A stretch of 64,000 nt of DNA from CAG-791 sp002390025 (GTDB taxonomy: Bacteria > Bacillota > Clostridia > Lachnospirales > Lachnospiraceae): positions 1-64,000 of the forward strand of contig CAMNLR010000134.1 of the NCBI GenBank assembly GCA_946543465.1, given 5' to 3'. The position numbers were made by a program, and so were the translations under genes. Below are positions 41,480 through 49,649 of the stretch, piece after piece (position 1 is the first letter of the stretch; every line of letters starts with the position of its first letter). Below the pieces are notes generated by a model. It saw only the letters and a list, made by a program, of their open reading frames with translations. It searched no databases and was not told the origin of the DNA.

Positions 41480-42079
41480 TCAGAGTAATTCATCAAGAGT
41501 ACTGCCGTAGGCGGGCAGGAACTCTTTGCAGAAATCGCGGACTTCGGGCATCTGTGCGGACATATTGTCGACAGAATCCTGAATGGTCTTTTTTGCGGTC
41601 CGGAATTCGCCGTTTCCCGCATTCTCTTCTTCAATGCATTTGATGAGGGCGGAAATCTTGTCAGCGGCCTTGACCAGGCGGCGCAGGTACTGCTCCTGCT
41701 CAGCGTTTTCGCTCTTTTCCGGGAGGAGGATTCCGCGGTAGGTCTCCCGAAGATCTTCGGGAAGAAGGCGCAGAAGGCGCTGTGCAGCAGCTTCCTCCAC
41801 TTCGTGATAGGCGTTCCGGATGTCGCTGTTGTGGTATTTGACCGGGGTGGGCATGTCTCCGGTGATGATCTCGGTGGCATCGTGATAGAGCCCCAGCAGG
41901 GCGGCGCGGTCGGCGTCGAGATCCTGTCCGTAGCGGGTATTTCCGATGGTACAGAGAACGTGGGCTATACATGCGACCTCCAGGGCGTGTTCGGAGAGGT
42001 TCTCCGGCCTGGAACTGCGCATGAGGGCCCAGCGCTCAATGTATTTCATTCTTGAAATCGTTGCAAAAAAGCTGTGCAT
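41480..42079 (-). CDS. YfbR-like HD-domain 5'-nucleotidase
   Basis: About 199 residues. HD-domain metal ligands: NLSEHALEVACIAH (His), GLYHDATEIITGDMPTPVKY (HD, then the DxPTPVK loop typical of YfbR deoxynucleoside 5'-monophosphatase), and the later KAADKISALIKC (Asp). The family removes phosphate from dNMPs to balance nucleotide pools. The start 42079 gives the family-type N-terminus (HSFFATISRMKYIERW); the frame remains open further upstream through repeat sequence. It precedes trmD by 34 bp on the same strand. Confidence 0.85.
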   Translation of the reverse strand: MHSFFATISRMKYIERWALMRSSRPENLSEHALEVACIAHVLCTIGNTRYGQDLDADRAALLGLYHDATEIITGDMPTPVKYHNSDIRNAYHEVEEAAAQRLLRLLPEDLRETYRGILLPEKSENAEQEQYLRRLVKAADKISALIKCIEEENAGNGEFRTAKKTIQDSVDNMSAQMPEVRDFCKEFLPAYGSTLDELL

Positions 42080-42300
42080 GTTGTCCTGTCCTCTACTGCC
42101 CGGCTTCCTCTGCCCGGCGTTCTCTGTCTGTTTTTCACTGTCCGGCTTACCCTGCCTGGCTTTCACGGCCCAGCTTCTACTGTCCGGATTTCACCGCCCG
42201 GCGTTCACTGTCTGGCTTTCACTGCCCGGCTTACCCTGCCTGGTTTTCTGCCCGGCCTTCACTGCCGGTTTTTTCACTGTCCGGGCTTCATTGCCGGTTT
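42080..42300. repeat. ~15-20-bp pyrimidine-rich tandem array reaching into sigH
   Basis: About ten imperfect copies of TTCACTGTCCGGCTTYCCTG-like units. The segment CTTCACTGCCGGTTTTTT is a duplicate of the last codons of sigH (TTCATTGCCGGTTTTT at its stop), so the array appears to extend from that gene's 3' end. Confidence 0.75.
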
Positions 42301-42944
42301 TTCCAGCTGCGCACTTTGGCGCGGATCCGCTGGAGGGCATTGTCGGTGGATTTTTCATCCCTGTTGAGGATATGGGCGATCTCGATGTAATTCAGGCCTG
42401 TCAGGTGGAGGTCCAGGACCTGTTTTTCCAGCGGGCTGAGTTCGTTTTCGATCCGCTCCTGCAGGGCCGCAAAGTTCTCGCGGTCTATGAGGACTTTTTC
42501 GGGATTTGCTCCGTATCCTCCGGCGGACATGGTGTTGAGGTCATCTGTGATGGACTCTTCCAGTTCCGGGCCCTCGTTGCCGTCGATACTGCCTGCGGGC
42601 GCGGTGGGGGTGCTCAGGGAGACGGCTGTGTTCAGGGGCATGTGCTTTTTCCTTCCGGATGCCTGAACCGCTGTATAGAGCTGGCGGGCGACGCAGAGCG
42701 AGGCAAAAGTGGAAAAGCTGGCGTCCCTGCCGCAGTCGTAGTCGCGAAGTGCCTTAAAGAGTCCGAGCATGCCCTCCTGGATGAGGTCTTCGGAATCGCC
42801 GCCGAGAATGAACATGGAGCGGGCACGGTTTCGCACGAGTCCCTTGTAGCGGCTCATGAGTGTCTCTGTAGCGCGGTCGTCCTGATCTCTGGAAAGGGCG
42901 ATCAGCTCGTCATCCGACAGGCCTTCGTAGTATTCTTTCTGCAT
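42288..42944 (-). CDS. sigH: RNA polymerase sigma factor SigH (sporulation/stationary phase)
   Basis: About 218 residues of the sigma-70 group 3 family closest to SigH: LSDDELIALSRDQDDRATETLMSRYKGLVRNRARSMFILGGDSEDLIQEGMLGLFKALRDYD (region 2), then region 4 ending ALQRIRAKVRSW. Usual SigH is 210-218 residues. An insert-like stretch between regions 2 and 4 (TAPAGSIDGNEGPELEES) is longer and Gly/Glu-rich. ATG at 42944 with AGGAG five bases upstream is taken over a GTG at 42950. In Bacillus and Clostridia this gene follows rlmB, as here (yacP is absent). Suggests a sporulating lineage. Confidence 0.9.
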   Translation of the reverse strand: MQKEYYEGLSDDELIALSRDQDDRATETLMSRYKGLVRNRARSMFILGGDSEDLIQEGMLGLFKALRDYDCGRDASFSTFASLCVARQLYTAVQASGRKKHMPLNTAVSLSTPTAPAGSIDGNEGPELEESITDDLNTMSAGGYGANPEKVLIDRENFAALQERIENELSPLEKQVLDLHLTGLNYIEIAHILNRDEKSTDNALQRIRAKVRSWKNRQ

Positions 42945-42998
42945 CTGCACTCCTGTTCATTCATTGGCATCTGAAGCAAGAAAATCTTAACTCTTCTC

Positions 42999-43988
42999 TT
43001 ATCCCCTCTGGCGGAGGATCTCGTACATGAGAACGCCTGCTGCGACAGAGGCGTTGAGGGAATCGATCTCACCCTTCATGGGAATGGAAGCGGTCATATC
43101 GCATTTTTCCCTGACCAGGCGGCTGACGCCGCTGCCTTCCGCGCCGATGACGAGGCCGATGGGGCCGGTCATGGACAGTTTCGTCATAGGAGTGCCGCCC
43201 ATGTCCGCGCACACGAACCAGAGGCCGCGTTTTTTCAGGTCTTCCATGGTGCGGGCGAGGTTGGTCACCTTGACGACAGGTGTGTAATGGATGGCGCCGG
43301 CGGAAGCTTTTGCCGCAGTGGCGGTCAGGCCGACAGCGCGGTCCTTGGGGATAATGACGCCGTGGGCGCCCGCCAGGTTGGCAGTGCGGATAATGGCGCC
43401 CAGATTGTGGGGATCTTCGATCTGGTCAAGCAGGATAAAAAAGGGATCCTCCCCTTTTTCGGCAGCTTTGGCAAAGAGATCGTCGATCTCCGCATACTGG
43501 AATGCGGCAGCCTGGGCGATGACGCCCTGGTGCCTTCCGGTCTGGGAGAGCTGGTCCAGGCGCTGGCGGGAAAGGAAACGGATGGGGGTGTGGTTCTCTT
43601 TTGCAAGGCGCAGTACGGTCTGCATGGCGCCCTCTGCGGGGCCCTCCAGCAGGAAGAGTTTCTCTATGGTTCTGCCCGCCCGATAGGCTTCGATGACAGA
43701 ATTGCGGCCTTCGATCCTGTTTTCATCGGGCTCTGACTGGCCGGAAAAGAATCTGCTGTCCTGGTCTGCTCTGTCGCGGGCAGAGTAGTTCCTCTCCGGG
43801 CGGTTTTCTCTGCGGTCCTGCCTCCGGTCTTCTCTCCTGTCCGTTCTCCTGTCTTCCCTGCGTGTTTCGCTCCGATTTGATTCGTTTCTGTTTTCTCTTG
43901 AGTAAGAAGTTTCTCTTGAGTAGGAAGAGGCGCGGCGGTTGTCCCGGTTTCCTCCTCTTCTGTCATTTCCCGGACGTCTGTCCTGCAT
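42999..43988 (-). CDS. rlmB: 23S rRNA (guanosine-2'-O-)-methyltransferase, RlmB/TrmH family
   Basis: A 329-residue SpoU methyltransferase. The catalytic part (about residues 90-329) contains EGRNSVIEAYRAGR, LLDQIEDPHNLGAIIRTANLAG, GLVIGAEGSG and SLNASVAAGVLMYE, the three AdoMet knot motifs. The first ~85 residues are an added Arg/Asp/Glu-rich, probably disordered tail with repeats (SYSRETSYSREN, then RREDRRTDRREDRRQDRREN) likely to bind RNA. Conserved cluster with mrnC and cysS upstream. AAAGGA precedes the ATG. Confidence 0.92.
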   Translation of the reverse strand: MQDRRPGNDRRGGNRDNRRASSYSRETSYSRENRNESNRSETRREDRRTDRREDRRQDRRENRPERNYSARDRADQDSRFFSGQSEPDENRIEGRNSVIEAYRAGRTIEKLFLLEGPAEGAMQTVLRLAKENHTPIRFLSRQRLDQLSQTGRHQGVIAQAAAFQYAEIDDLFAKAAEKGEDPFFILLDQIEDPHNLGAIIRTANLAGAHGVIIPKDRAVGLTATAAKASAGAIHYTPVVKVTNLARTMEDLKKRGLWFVCADMGGTPMTKLSMTGPIGLVIGAEGSGVSRLVREKCDMTASIPMKGEIDSLNASVAAGVLMYEILRQRG

Positions 43989-44173
43989 TTTCGTGGTTTC
44001 CTTTCAAAATGATCTTGCTTGAGCTGCAGTTTTTGCGATGAAAAAGCGGGCCGCGGCACAGTATTTCAGCGCTGCGGACCTGCAGTTAATGTCTTTTTAT
44101 ATCTTTTTATAATCTTCTGACCTGTTTTAATTGTTTAGACTGTTTCAAATTGTTTAAACTGTTTTTCAAACAG

Positions 44174-44749
44174 TTATAAAAGGGGATCTCCGTTTCTTCT
44201 GCGTGTCAGCTGCAGGCCGGTCCGCAGAAGTTCCATGAGGCGGTCAGTCCTGCCCTGCAGATAGAGGTAGCCGCACAGGGTCTCGAGGGCAGTCGCCTGC
44301 AGGTATTCCTCCAGGGACGCGCCCTTTGCGTGGTGCATGGGGTGGGAATTTCTGCCCCTGCGGTAGACCTTTTTTTCCTCCGTTGTGAGGAGGTCATAGA
44401 TTGCCTTTCCGATGGCGGCCTGTTTCTGCGCGCGGACCAGGCGGGTGGTCTCGTTGTGGAGCTTTTCCGCCTGGCGGTTGCCCCTGGCGAGAACGCTGGT
44501 GCGGATGATCAGGGAGTATACCGCATCCCCCAGAAAAGCCAGGGCCAGCGGGGAAAATGTCCTGATGTCCGCATCCATGCCGAAGAGAGCCAGGGATGCG
44601 GCTATGTCCGATTCTGCCTCATTGGTCATGAAAGAGGGCGTACGATCATCGCCGCCCTCTCCGGATTCTGCCGACTGCATGGATTTGTTTTCAGCAGTCT
44701 CTGGTAAAAGGGGGTCAGCCCCCCTCTCACGTTTATTGTTGTCTGACAA
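44174..44749 (-). CDS. mrnC: mini-ribonuclease III
   Basis: A 191-residue protein whose C-terminal ~130 residues are a single RNase III catalytic domain without dsRNA-binding domain: LAFLGDAVYSLIIRT with catalytic acidic residues, ETTRLVRAQKQA, RRGRNSHPMHHAKGASLEEYLQATALETLCGYLYLQG. MrnC trims 23S rRNA ends. The N-terminal ~60 residues are an extra charged region. Start is TTG at 44749, supported by AGAGGA eight bases upstream; no better-sited start is seen. Lies 35 bp after cysS and before rlmB, the usual Firmicutes order. Confidence 0.87.
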   Translation of the reverse strand: MSDNNKRERGADPLLPETAENKSMQSAESGEGGDDRTPSFMTNEAESDIAASLALFGMDADIRTFSPLALAFLGDAVYSLIIRTSVLARGNRQAEKLHNETTRLVRAQKQAAIGKAIYDLLTTEEKKVYRRGRNSHPMHHAKGASLEEYLQATALETLCGYLYLQGRTDRLMELLRTGLQLTRRRNGDPLL

Positions 44750-44784
44750 TAGTATGTTCCTCTTCTATGATCAGGTTCTTAAGA

Positions 44785-46206
44785 TCAGGCTTTTTTCCAC
44801 TTGACGCCCTCGCGGGTGTCTTCAAGGATGATGCCCCTGGCCTTGAGTTCGTCGCGGATGGCATCTGCCTTTGCGAAGTCGCGGGCCTTGCGGGCAGCCT
44901 GGCGGGCTGCGATCTGCTCTTCCACGTAGGCGGCCAGATCGTCGTCGAGGCTCTTGTCGCGGACCAGGATCAGTCCGAAGACGTCAGTGAGGGTCTGCAG
45001 TTCATCATTGAGCTTGTTCAGGAATGCTGCGGAAGAGTTCTCGCTGACATTGCTGTTGATCCATTTGACGAGCTCAAAGACAGCGGAAATACCGTCTGCG
45101 GTGTTGAAATCGTCATCCATGGCGGTCTCAAACTGGGTGCGGAAGGCATCAGCCTGGGTCAGGAGAGCTGTCTCGGCCTCTGTGAGGGTATCGCCTGCTG
45201 CCTTTTCAAGCAGGAAGCGGAGGTTCTCGGCACAGTTGACGATGCGCTCATAGGAGGTCTTTGCGGATTCCATGAGCTCACGGCTGAAGTTCAGGGGGCT
45301 GCGATACTGGACGGAAAGCATGAAGTAGCGCAGGACCTGGCCGTCGTACTGGTCAAGGATGTCACGTACGGTAAAGAAGTTGCCGAGGGACTTGGACATC
45401 TTGCGGTTGTCGATATTGAGGAAGGCGTTGTGCATCCAGTAGCGCGCAAAGGTGCAGCAGTTGGCTGCCTCGGACTGAGCGATCTCATTTTCATGATGAG
45501 GGAAGACGAGATCTTCGCCGCCGGCATGGATATCGATGGTGTCGCCGATGTATTCCTTGCTCATGACGGAGCACTCGATATGCCAGCCCGGACGGCCCTG
45601 GCACCAGGGGGATTCCCAGAAGGGCTCGCCTTCTTTTTTGGGCTTCCAGAGGACGAAATCAAGGGGATCTTCCTTCTGGTCCTCACCTGTGACTGCCAGC
45701 ATGCGCAGGCCGGTCTGCATATTGTCGAGATCCTTGTGGGAGAGCTTGCCGTAATCGCGGAATTTGCGGGTGCGGTAGTAGACCGTGCCGTCCTTTGCGA
45801 CGTAGGCATAGCCCGTGTCGATCAGCTTCTGGATCATTTCGATCATGCCGCCGATCTCTTTGGTCGCCTGGGGATGGGTAGTGGCAGGACGGATATTCAT
45901 CGCCGCCATATCCTTTTTGCATTCTTCAATGTAACGCTCGGAGATCACGCTGGCGTCAACGCCCTCCTCCTTTGCCTTGTTGATGATCTTGTCATCGACG
46001 TCGGTGAAGTTGGAGACAAAGTTGACTTCGTAGCCGCGGTACTCAAAATAGCGTCTGACAGTATCAAAGACGATCATGGGCCGCGCATTGCCGATGTGGA
46101 TCAGGTTGTAGACGGTGGGGCCGCAGACATACATCCCGACCCTGCCCTCTTTGAGCGGCACGAAATCTTCCTTGCGTTTCGACATTGTGTTGTAAATTCT
46201 GATCAT
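44785..46206 (-). CDS. cysS: cysteinyl-tRNA synthetase
   Basis: A 473-residue class I synthetase charging tRNA-Cys. HIGH-like motif IHIGNARP, zinc ligands (CGPTVYNLIHIGN, CSVMSKEY, the HHENEIAQSEA segment) and KMSKSLGNF are all present; DALR-type C-terminal domain ends in KGRGIILEDTREG-like sequence. Full length. AGAGGGA lies upstream of ATG. Followed by mrnC, preceded by ispF. Confidence 0.97.
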   Translation of the reverse strand: MIRIYNTMSKRKEDFVPLKEGRVGMYVCGPTVYNLIHIGNARPMIVFDTVRRYFEYRGYEVNFVSNFTDVDDKIINKAKEEGVDASVISERYIEECKKDMAAMNIRPATTHPQATKEIGGMIEMIQKLIDTGYAYVAKDGTVYYRTRKFRDYGKLSHKDLDNMQTGLRMLAVTGEDQKEDPLDFVLWKPKKEGEPFWESPWCQGRPGWHIECSVMSKEYIGDTIDIHAGGEDLVFPHHENEIAQSEAANCCTFARYWMHNAFLNIDNRKMSKSLGNFFTVRDILDQYDGQVLRYFMLSVQYRSPLNFSRELMESAKTSYERIVNCAENLRFLLEKAAGDTLTEAETALLTQADAFRTQFETAMDDDFNTADGISAVFELVKWINSNVSENSSAAFLNKLNDELQTLTDVFGLILVRDKSLDDDLAAYVEEQIAARQAARKARDFAKADAIRDELKARGIILEDTREGVKWKKA

Positions 46207-46427
46207 TTACAGTCCCTCTATCTGTTTCTGTTTATTTCAAAACATTGCCAAATAATTCCAAAATAATAATTTCAAAAAATAATAATTTCAAAATACCTAA
46301 ATAATATAAGGTATTTCTTTTAAACAGTCCGTCACCGAACAGGCGGTTGATCACGAAACAGTGGTCAATCACTGACCGGTCCATTGCTGTTTATATGTGT
46401 TTTCTGCGGAGTCCCGGTCCGCAGGCA
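46207..46427. repeat. A/T-rich gap with AATAATAATTTCAAAA repeats
   Basis: Short tandem AATAATAATTTCAAAA copies near 46262-46300. No T-box or other leader recognised for cysS. Confidence 0.6.
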
Positions 46428-46985
46428 TCACTGCCGCATGGGGCAGGCCGAACAGCCGCCGGGCACTGCGCCCGGGTCGGCATCGGCGCCGACCTGGCGG
46501 GCGATGAGGTCGCGGGGCGAAGTGATGAGGGCAACCGCCTGGGCGGAAATTCCCTCGCCGCGTCCTGTGAAGCCCAGATGTTCCTCCGTTGTCGCCTTGA
46601 CGCTGACCTGGGTCACATCGATTTCAAGGGCATCAGCGATATTCTGACGCATCTGATCGATGTAGGGCCGCAGTTTGGGCGCCTGGGCGATCACGGTGGA
46701 ATCCACGTTTTCAATCAGATATCCGTTTTCAGCAAGGATTTCGGAGACCCTGCGCGCGAGGCGGAGGGAATCAGCCCCTTTGTATGCGGGGTCATTGTCC
46801 GGAAAGTGCAGGCCGATATCCCCGAGCGCCGCGGCGCCGAGCAGGGCATCCATAATGGCGTGCACCAGGACGTCCGCGTCCGAATGGCCAAGGAGGCCTT
46901 TTTCATAGGGTATTTCCACGCCGCCCAGGATCAGTTTCCTGTTTTCGATGAGTTTGTGGACGTCATAACCGGTTCCAATGCGCAT
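46428..46985 (-). CDS. ispF: 2-C-methyl-D-erythritol 2,4-cyclodiphosphate synthase
   Basis: A 185-residue IspF of the MEP isoprenoid pathway. Zinc ligands and active site are visible in GTGYDVHKL (Asp/His), GHSDADVLVHAIMDALLGAAALGDIGLHFPD, and the KATTEEHLGFTGRGEGISA C-terminal motif. Standard IspF ends about here (157 residues); this one has ~28 extra residues ending in CSACPMRQ. AGGAG nine bases before ATG. Upstream of cysS in the same direction (221-bp repeat-rich gap). Confidence 0.93.
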   Translation of the reverse strand: MRIGTGYDVHKLIENRKLILGGVEIPYEKGLLGHSDADVLVHAIMDALLGAAALGDIGLHFPDNDPAYKGADSLRLARRVSEILAENGYLIENVDSTVIAQAPKLRPYIDQMRQNIADALEIDVTQVSVKATTEEHLGFTGRGEGISAQAVALITSPRDLIARQVGADADPGAVPGGCSACPMRQ

Positions 46986-47039
46986 AGGGGGTACTCTCCT
47001 GTTATATTTCCTGTATTTCCTGCTATGTCACCTGCTCTG

Positions 47040-47152
47040 CCTGCAGGGTGAACCTGAATGGGTCAGGCAAAACCGTCTCTCGTGTCCCTGTCGCATACAC
47101 TGTAGGCAGGGTGAACCTGAATGGGACAGGCAGAACCGTCCCTGGTGTCCCA
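47040..47152. repeat. R1 locus g: two TGGG-armed units in a 63-bp direct repeat
   Basis: Two copies, 63 bp apart, of GCAGGGTGAACCTGAATGGG leading into R1-type core sequence: units 47059-47088 and 47122-47152. The second unit ends exactly at the base before the purH stop codon. Confidence 0.85.
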
Positions 47153-48346
47153 TTAATGGTGGAAGAGGCGGATGCCGGTGAAGCACATGACCATGTCGTG
47201 GGCGTCGCAGGCTGCGATGACGTTGTCGTCGCGGATGGAGCCGCCGGGTTGGGCGACGTATTTAACGCCGCTGCGGTATGCGCGCTCAATGTTGTCGCCG
47301 AAGGGGAAGAAGGCGTCGGAGCCGAGGGTCACGTCGGTGTTGCCGGCCAGCCATGCTTTCTTTTCTTCTGCTGTGAAAACAGAGGGCTTCTCGGTGAAGA
47401 GTGCTTCCCACTTGCCGTCGTCGAGAACGTCCATGTATTCCTCACCGATGTAGAGGTCGATGGCGTTGTCGCGGTCTGCGCGGCGGACACCCTCCTTGAA
47501 GGGCAGGTTGAGGACCTTGGGGCACTGGCGCAGGTACCAGTTGTCGGCCTTCTGGCCGGCGAGGCGTGTGCAGTGGATACGGGACTGCTGGCCGGCGCCG
47601 ATGCCGATTGCCTGGCCGCCCTTGACGAAGCATACGGAGTTGGACTGGGTATACTTGAGGGTAATGAGAGCGATGGCCATGTCGTCGCGCGCTGCGGCAG
47701 GCAGGTCTTTGTTCTTAGTCACGATATTGGCAAAAAGGGCGTCGTCGACAACGAGTTCATTGCGGCCCTGCTCGAAGGTGATGCCGTAAACCTGTTTCTT
47801 CTCGATGGGAGCGGGAACGTAGTCGGGATCCATCTGAAGGATGCAGTAGTTGCCTTTTTTCTTGCTCTTGAGGATCTCGAGGGCGTCGTCGTCGTAAGCG
47901 GGAGCGATGATGCCGTCGGAGACTTCGGGCTTGATCAGGTTGGCGGTGCAGGCATCGCACTTGTCGGACAGGGAGATGAAATCACCGAAGCTGGACATTC
48001 TGTCTGCGCCGCGGGCACGTGCATAGGCACTTGCCAGGGGAGTGAGCTCACCGGCATCCTCTACCCAGTAGATCTTCTTTTCCACCTCGGAGAGGGGAAG
48101 GCCGATGGCTGCGCCGGCGGGGGAGACGTGCTTGAAGGAAGTCGCTGCGGGCTTGCCTGTGGCTCTCTTGAGCTCTTTGACCAGCTGATAGCCGTTGAGG
48201 GCGTCAAGCAGGTTGATGTAGCCGGGTCGTCCGTTCAGGACAGTGATGGGAAGTGCGCTGCCGTCTTCCATGTAGACGCGGGAAGGCTTCTGGTTGGGGT
48301 TGCATCCGTATTTCAGCTGAAGTTCTGTCATGATCTCTGTACTCAT
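47153..48346 (-). CDS. purH: AICAR transformylase (PurH without cyclohydrolase domain)
   Basis: A 397-residue protein containing only the AICAR formyltransferase half of PurH: LKYGCNPNQKPSRVY, the TSFKHVSPAGAAIGLPL, YARARGADRMSSFGDF, SDGIIAPAYDDDALEILKSKKKGNYCIL and the C-terminal SDAFFPFGDNI and GGSIRDD motifs with active-site Lys-His. The ~200-residue IMP cyclohydrolase (MGS-like) domain is missing; that step is provided by the PurO-type protein encoded just upstream. AAAGGA precedes ATG. Stop abuts an R1 unit. Confidence 0.92.
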   Translation of the reverse strand: MSTEIMTELQLKYGCNPNQKPSRVYMEDGSALPITVLNGRPGYINLLDALNGYQLVKELKRATGKPAATSFKHVSPAGAAIGLPLSEVEKKIYWVEDAGELTPLASAYARARGADRMSSFGDFISLSDKCDACTANLIKPEVSDGIIAPAYDDDALEILKSKKKGNYCILQMDPDYVPAPIEKKQVYGITFEQGRNELVVDDALFANIVTKNKDLPAAARDDMAIALITLKYTQSNSVCFVKGGQAIGIGAGQQSRIHCTRLAGQKADNWYLRQCPKVLNLPFKEGVRRADRDNAIDLYIGEEYMDVLDDGKWEALFTEKPSVFTAEEKKAWLAGNTDVTLGSDAFFPFGDNIERAYRSGVKYVAQPGGSIRDDNVIAACDAHDMVMCFTGIRLFHH

Positions 48347-48361
48347 TGAATTCCTTTCTGC

Positions 48362-48399
48362 AAATTCAAGACTCGCTCGTGAGTCTCAGGCGATGAAAA
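48362..48399. repeat. R2 short palindromic repeat AAGACTCGC (copy 2)
   Basis: Segment AAATTCAAGACTCGCTCGTG...GGCGATGAA in the 68-bp gap between purO and purH, near-identical to 34869-34907; contains the inverted pair GACTCGC/GTGAGTC. Confidence 0.65.
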
Positions 48400-48414
48400 A
48401 AAGATAAATATGTA

Positions 48415-49134
48415 TTATTTATTCTTGTTGATGATGCGGCTCTCTGCAGCGCCTGTGGCAATGTCGATGAAGCGGACAAAGAGAGAGACCTTGTTGTCTT
48501 CATTGAGGGCGTCCCAGATGCGGCCTGCGAAGGTATCGATGTCAGCGGTAAATGCCTCGTCAAAGGCAAGCTTGACAGGTTCGCCGGCGAAGGAGGGAAG
48601 CGGGTTTCCGTCGCCCTGATAAGTGGAGATGAAGCGGCCCTGGCCGGCTGCGGGATTCTCATAGGCGAATGTCTGGCGCAGGCATGCGGAAGGGTCTCCG
48701 TCATCCGATTTGAGGATGGACATGGCAAAGTTGTATTTGCCGGCTTCCACGTGCAGGACACCGGAAATCCTGGGGGTGTAGTTGGGAGCATCGGGCTCGA
48801 ACTCGCGGGTGCGCAGAGACTGTTCAAAAGTCATCTGGCGGTCAAGGCCCTCATAGATGGTGTCGGTCTGATCACCGTTGGTGACGATGGTCTTGTTGCC
48901 GAGAACGCGCACGGGCGCGTAGATGATCAGGCTGGGGTCTTCCATTTTGGAGGGATCAAAGGCTTCTGTGCGGATGCCGTCTCCCTCTGTCACAAATACT
49001 CTGTTGCGGCTGTTTGAACTTCTGCCCATGATAAAGTAGGCGATGACAGCCTTTTTGCCGTCGGCGCTCCGGCCGATGGTGATTCCTCTTCCGGGATAAC
49101 TGACTTCGCGCAGGATTTTTTCAAGATCTGCCAT
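48415..49134 (-). CDS. PurO-type IMP cyclohydrolase
   Basis: About 239 residues. YPGRGITIGRSADGKKAVIAYFIMGRSSNSRNRVF is the family signature of archaeal-type IMP cyclohydrolase (PurO), which closes FAICAR to IMP; further motifs NYTPRISGVL and FVRFIDIATGAAES support this. It replaces the cyclohydrolase domain missing from the neighbouring PurH. ATG at 49134 with AAGGA nine bases upstream is taken over one nine codons earlier. The two genes, 68 bp apart, give the last two steps of IMP synthesis. Confidence 0.88.
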   Translation of the reverse strand: MADLEKILREVSYPGRGITIGRSADGKKAVIAYFIMGRSSNSRNRVFVTEGDGIRTEAFDPSKMEDPSLIIYAPVRVLGNKTIVTNGDQTDTIYEGLDRQMTFEQSLRTREFEPDAPNYTPRISGVLHVEAGKYNFAMSILKSDDGDPSACLRQTFAYENPAAGQGRFISTYQGDGNPLPSFAGEPVKLAFDEAFTADIDTFAGRIWDALNEDNKVSLFVRFIDIATGAAESRIINKNK

Positions 49135-49649
49135 AGTGTTCGTTCCTTTCCTTTCCGGCACGGGCGGTCCCGCAGAGCGGTCCGATGCGCCTCTGTCGAT
49201 TGTTCAGCTGCAGTTCTCTTGACGTGATTCAAGGACTGTCTGCAGGCCCTCCGTCCCAGAGAGTCACATAACAGTCCTGATTGTTTGCGGTTTTATGTAC
49301 ACTTCACATCATGTACTCATCATGAACTTTTTACTCCAGGTACTATGTACTTTAAGTACTCTGTACTATAAGTGCTCTTCATTTTGAGTATTACTCATGT
49401 GGAAAAATGATTTTACCAGATTACTCTGTTTCTATCAATGTATTATTTAACAATGTATTATTTAAACCTGTTCTCATATAAGCCGGGTTTTCCGCTAAAA
49501 AGATGTGAAAAGAGCCGCGGGTTTCAAGCCGGTCTGTGCAGCAGCTTCTCATCCGTTGCGGTCAGACCTCATCCGACGCAGTCAGTCCTTATCCGGCGCG
49601 GTCTGCCCTCATCCGACGCGGTCTGCCCTCTTCCGGTGCGGTCAGCCGG
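49135..49649. repeat. intergenic with GTACT repeats and five 20-bp tandem units
   Basis: 49290-49400 is a run of GTACT/TAAGTACT repeats. A tandem array of five exact-length 20-bp units (consensus CTCATCCGACGCGGTCTGCC) spans 49548-49647 and ends 2 bp before the stop of the next gene. No gene. Confidence 0.9.
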
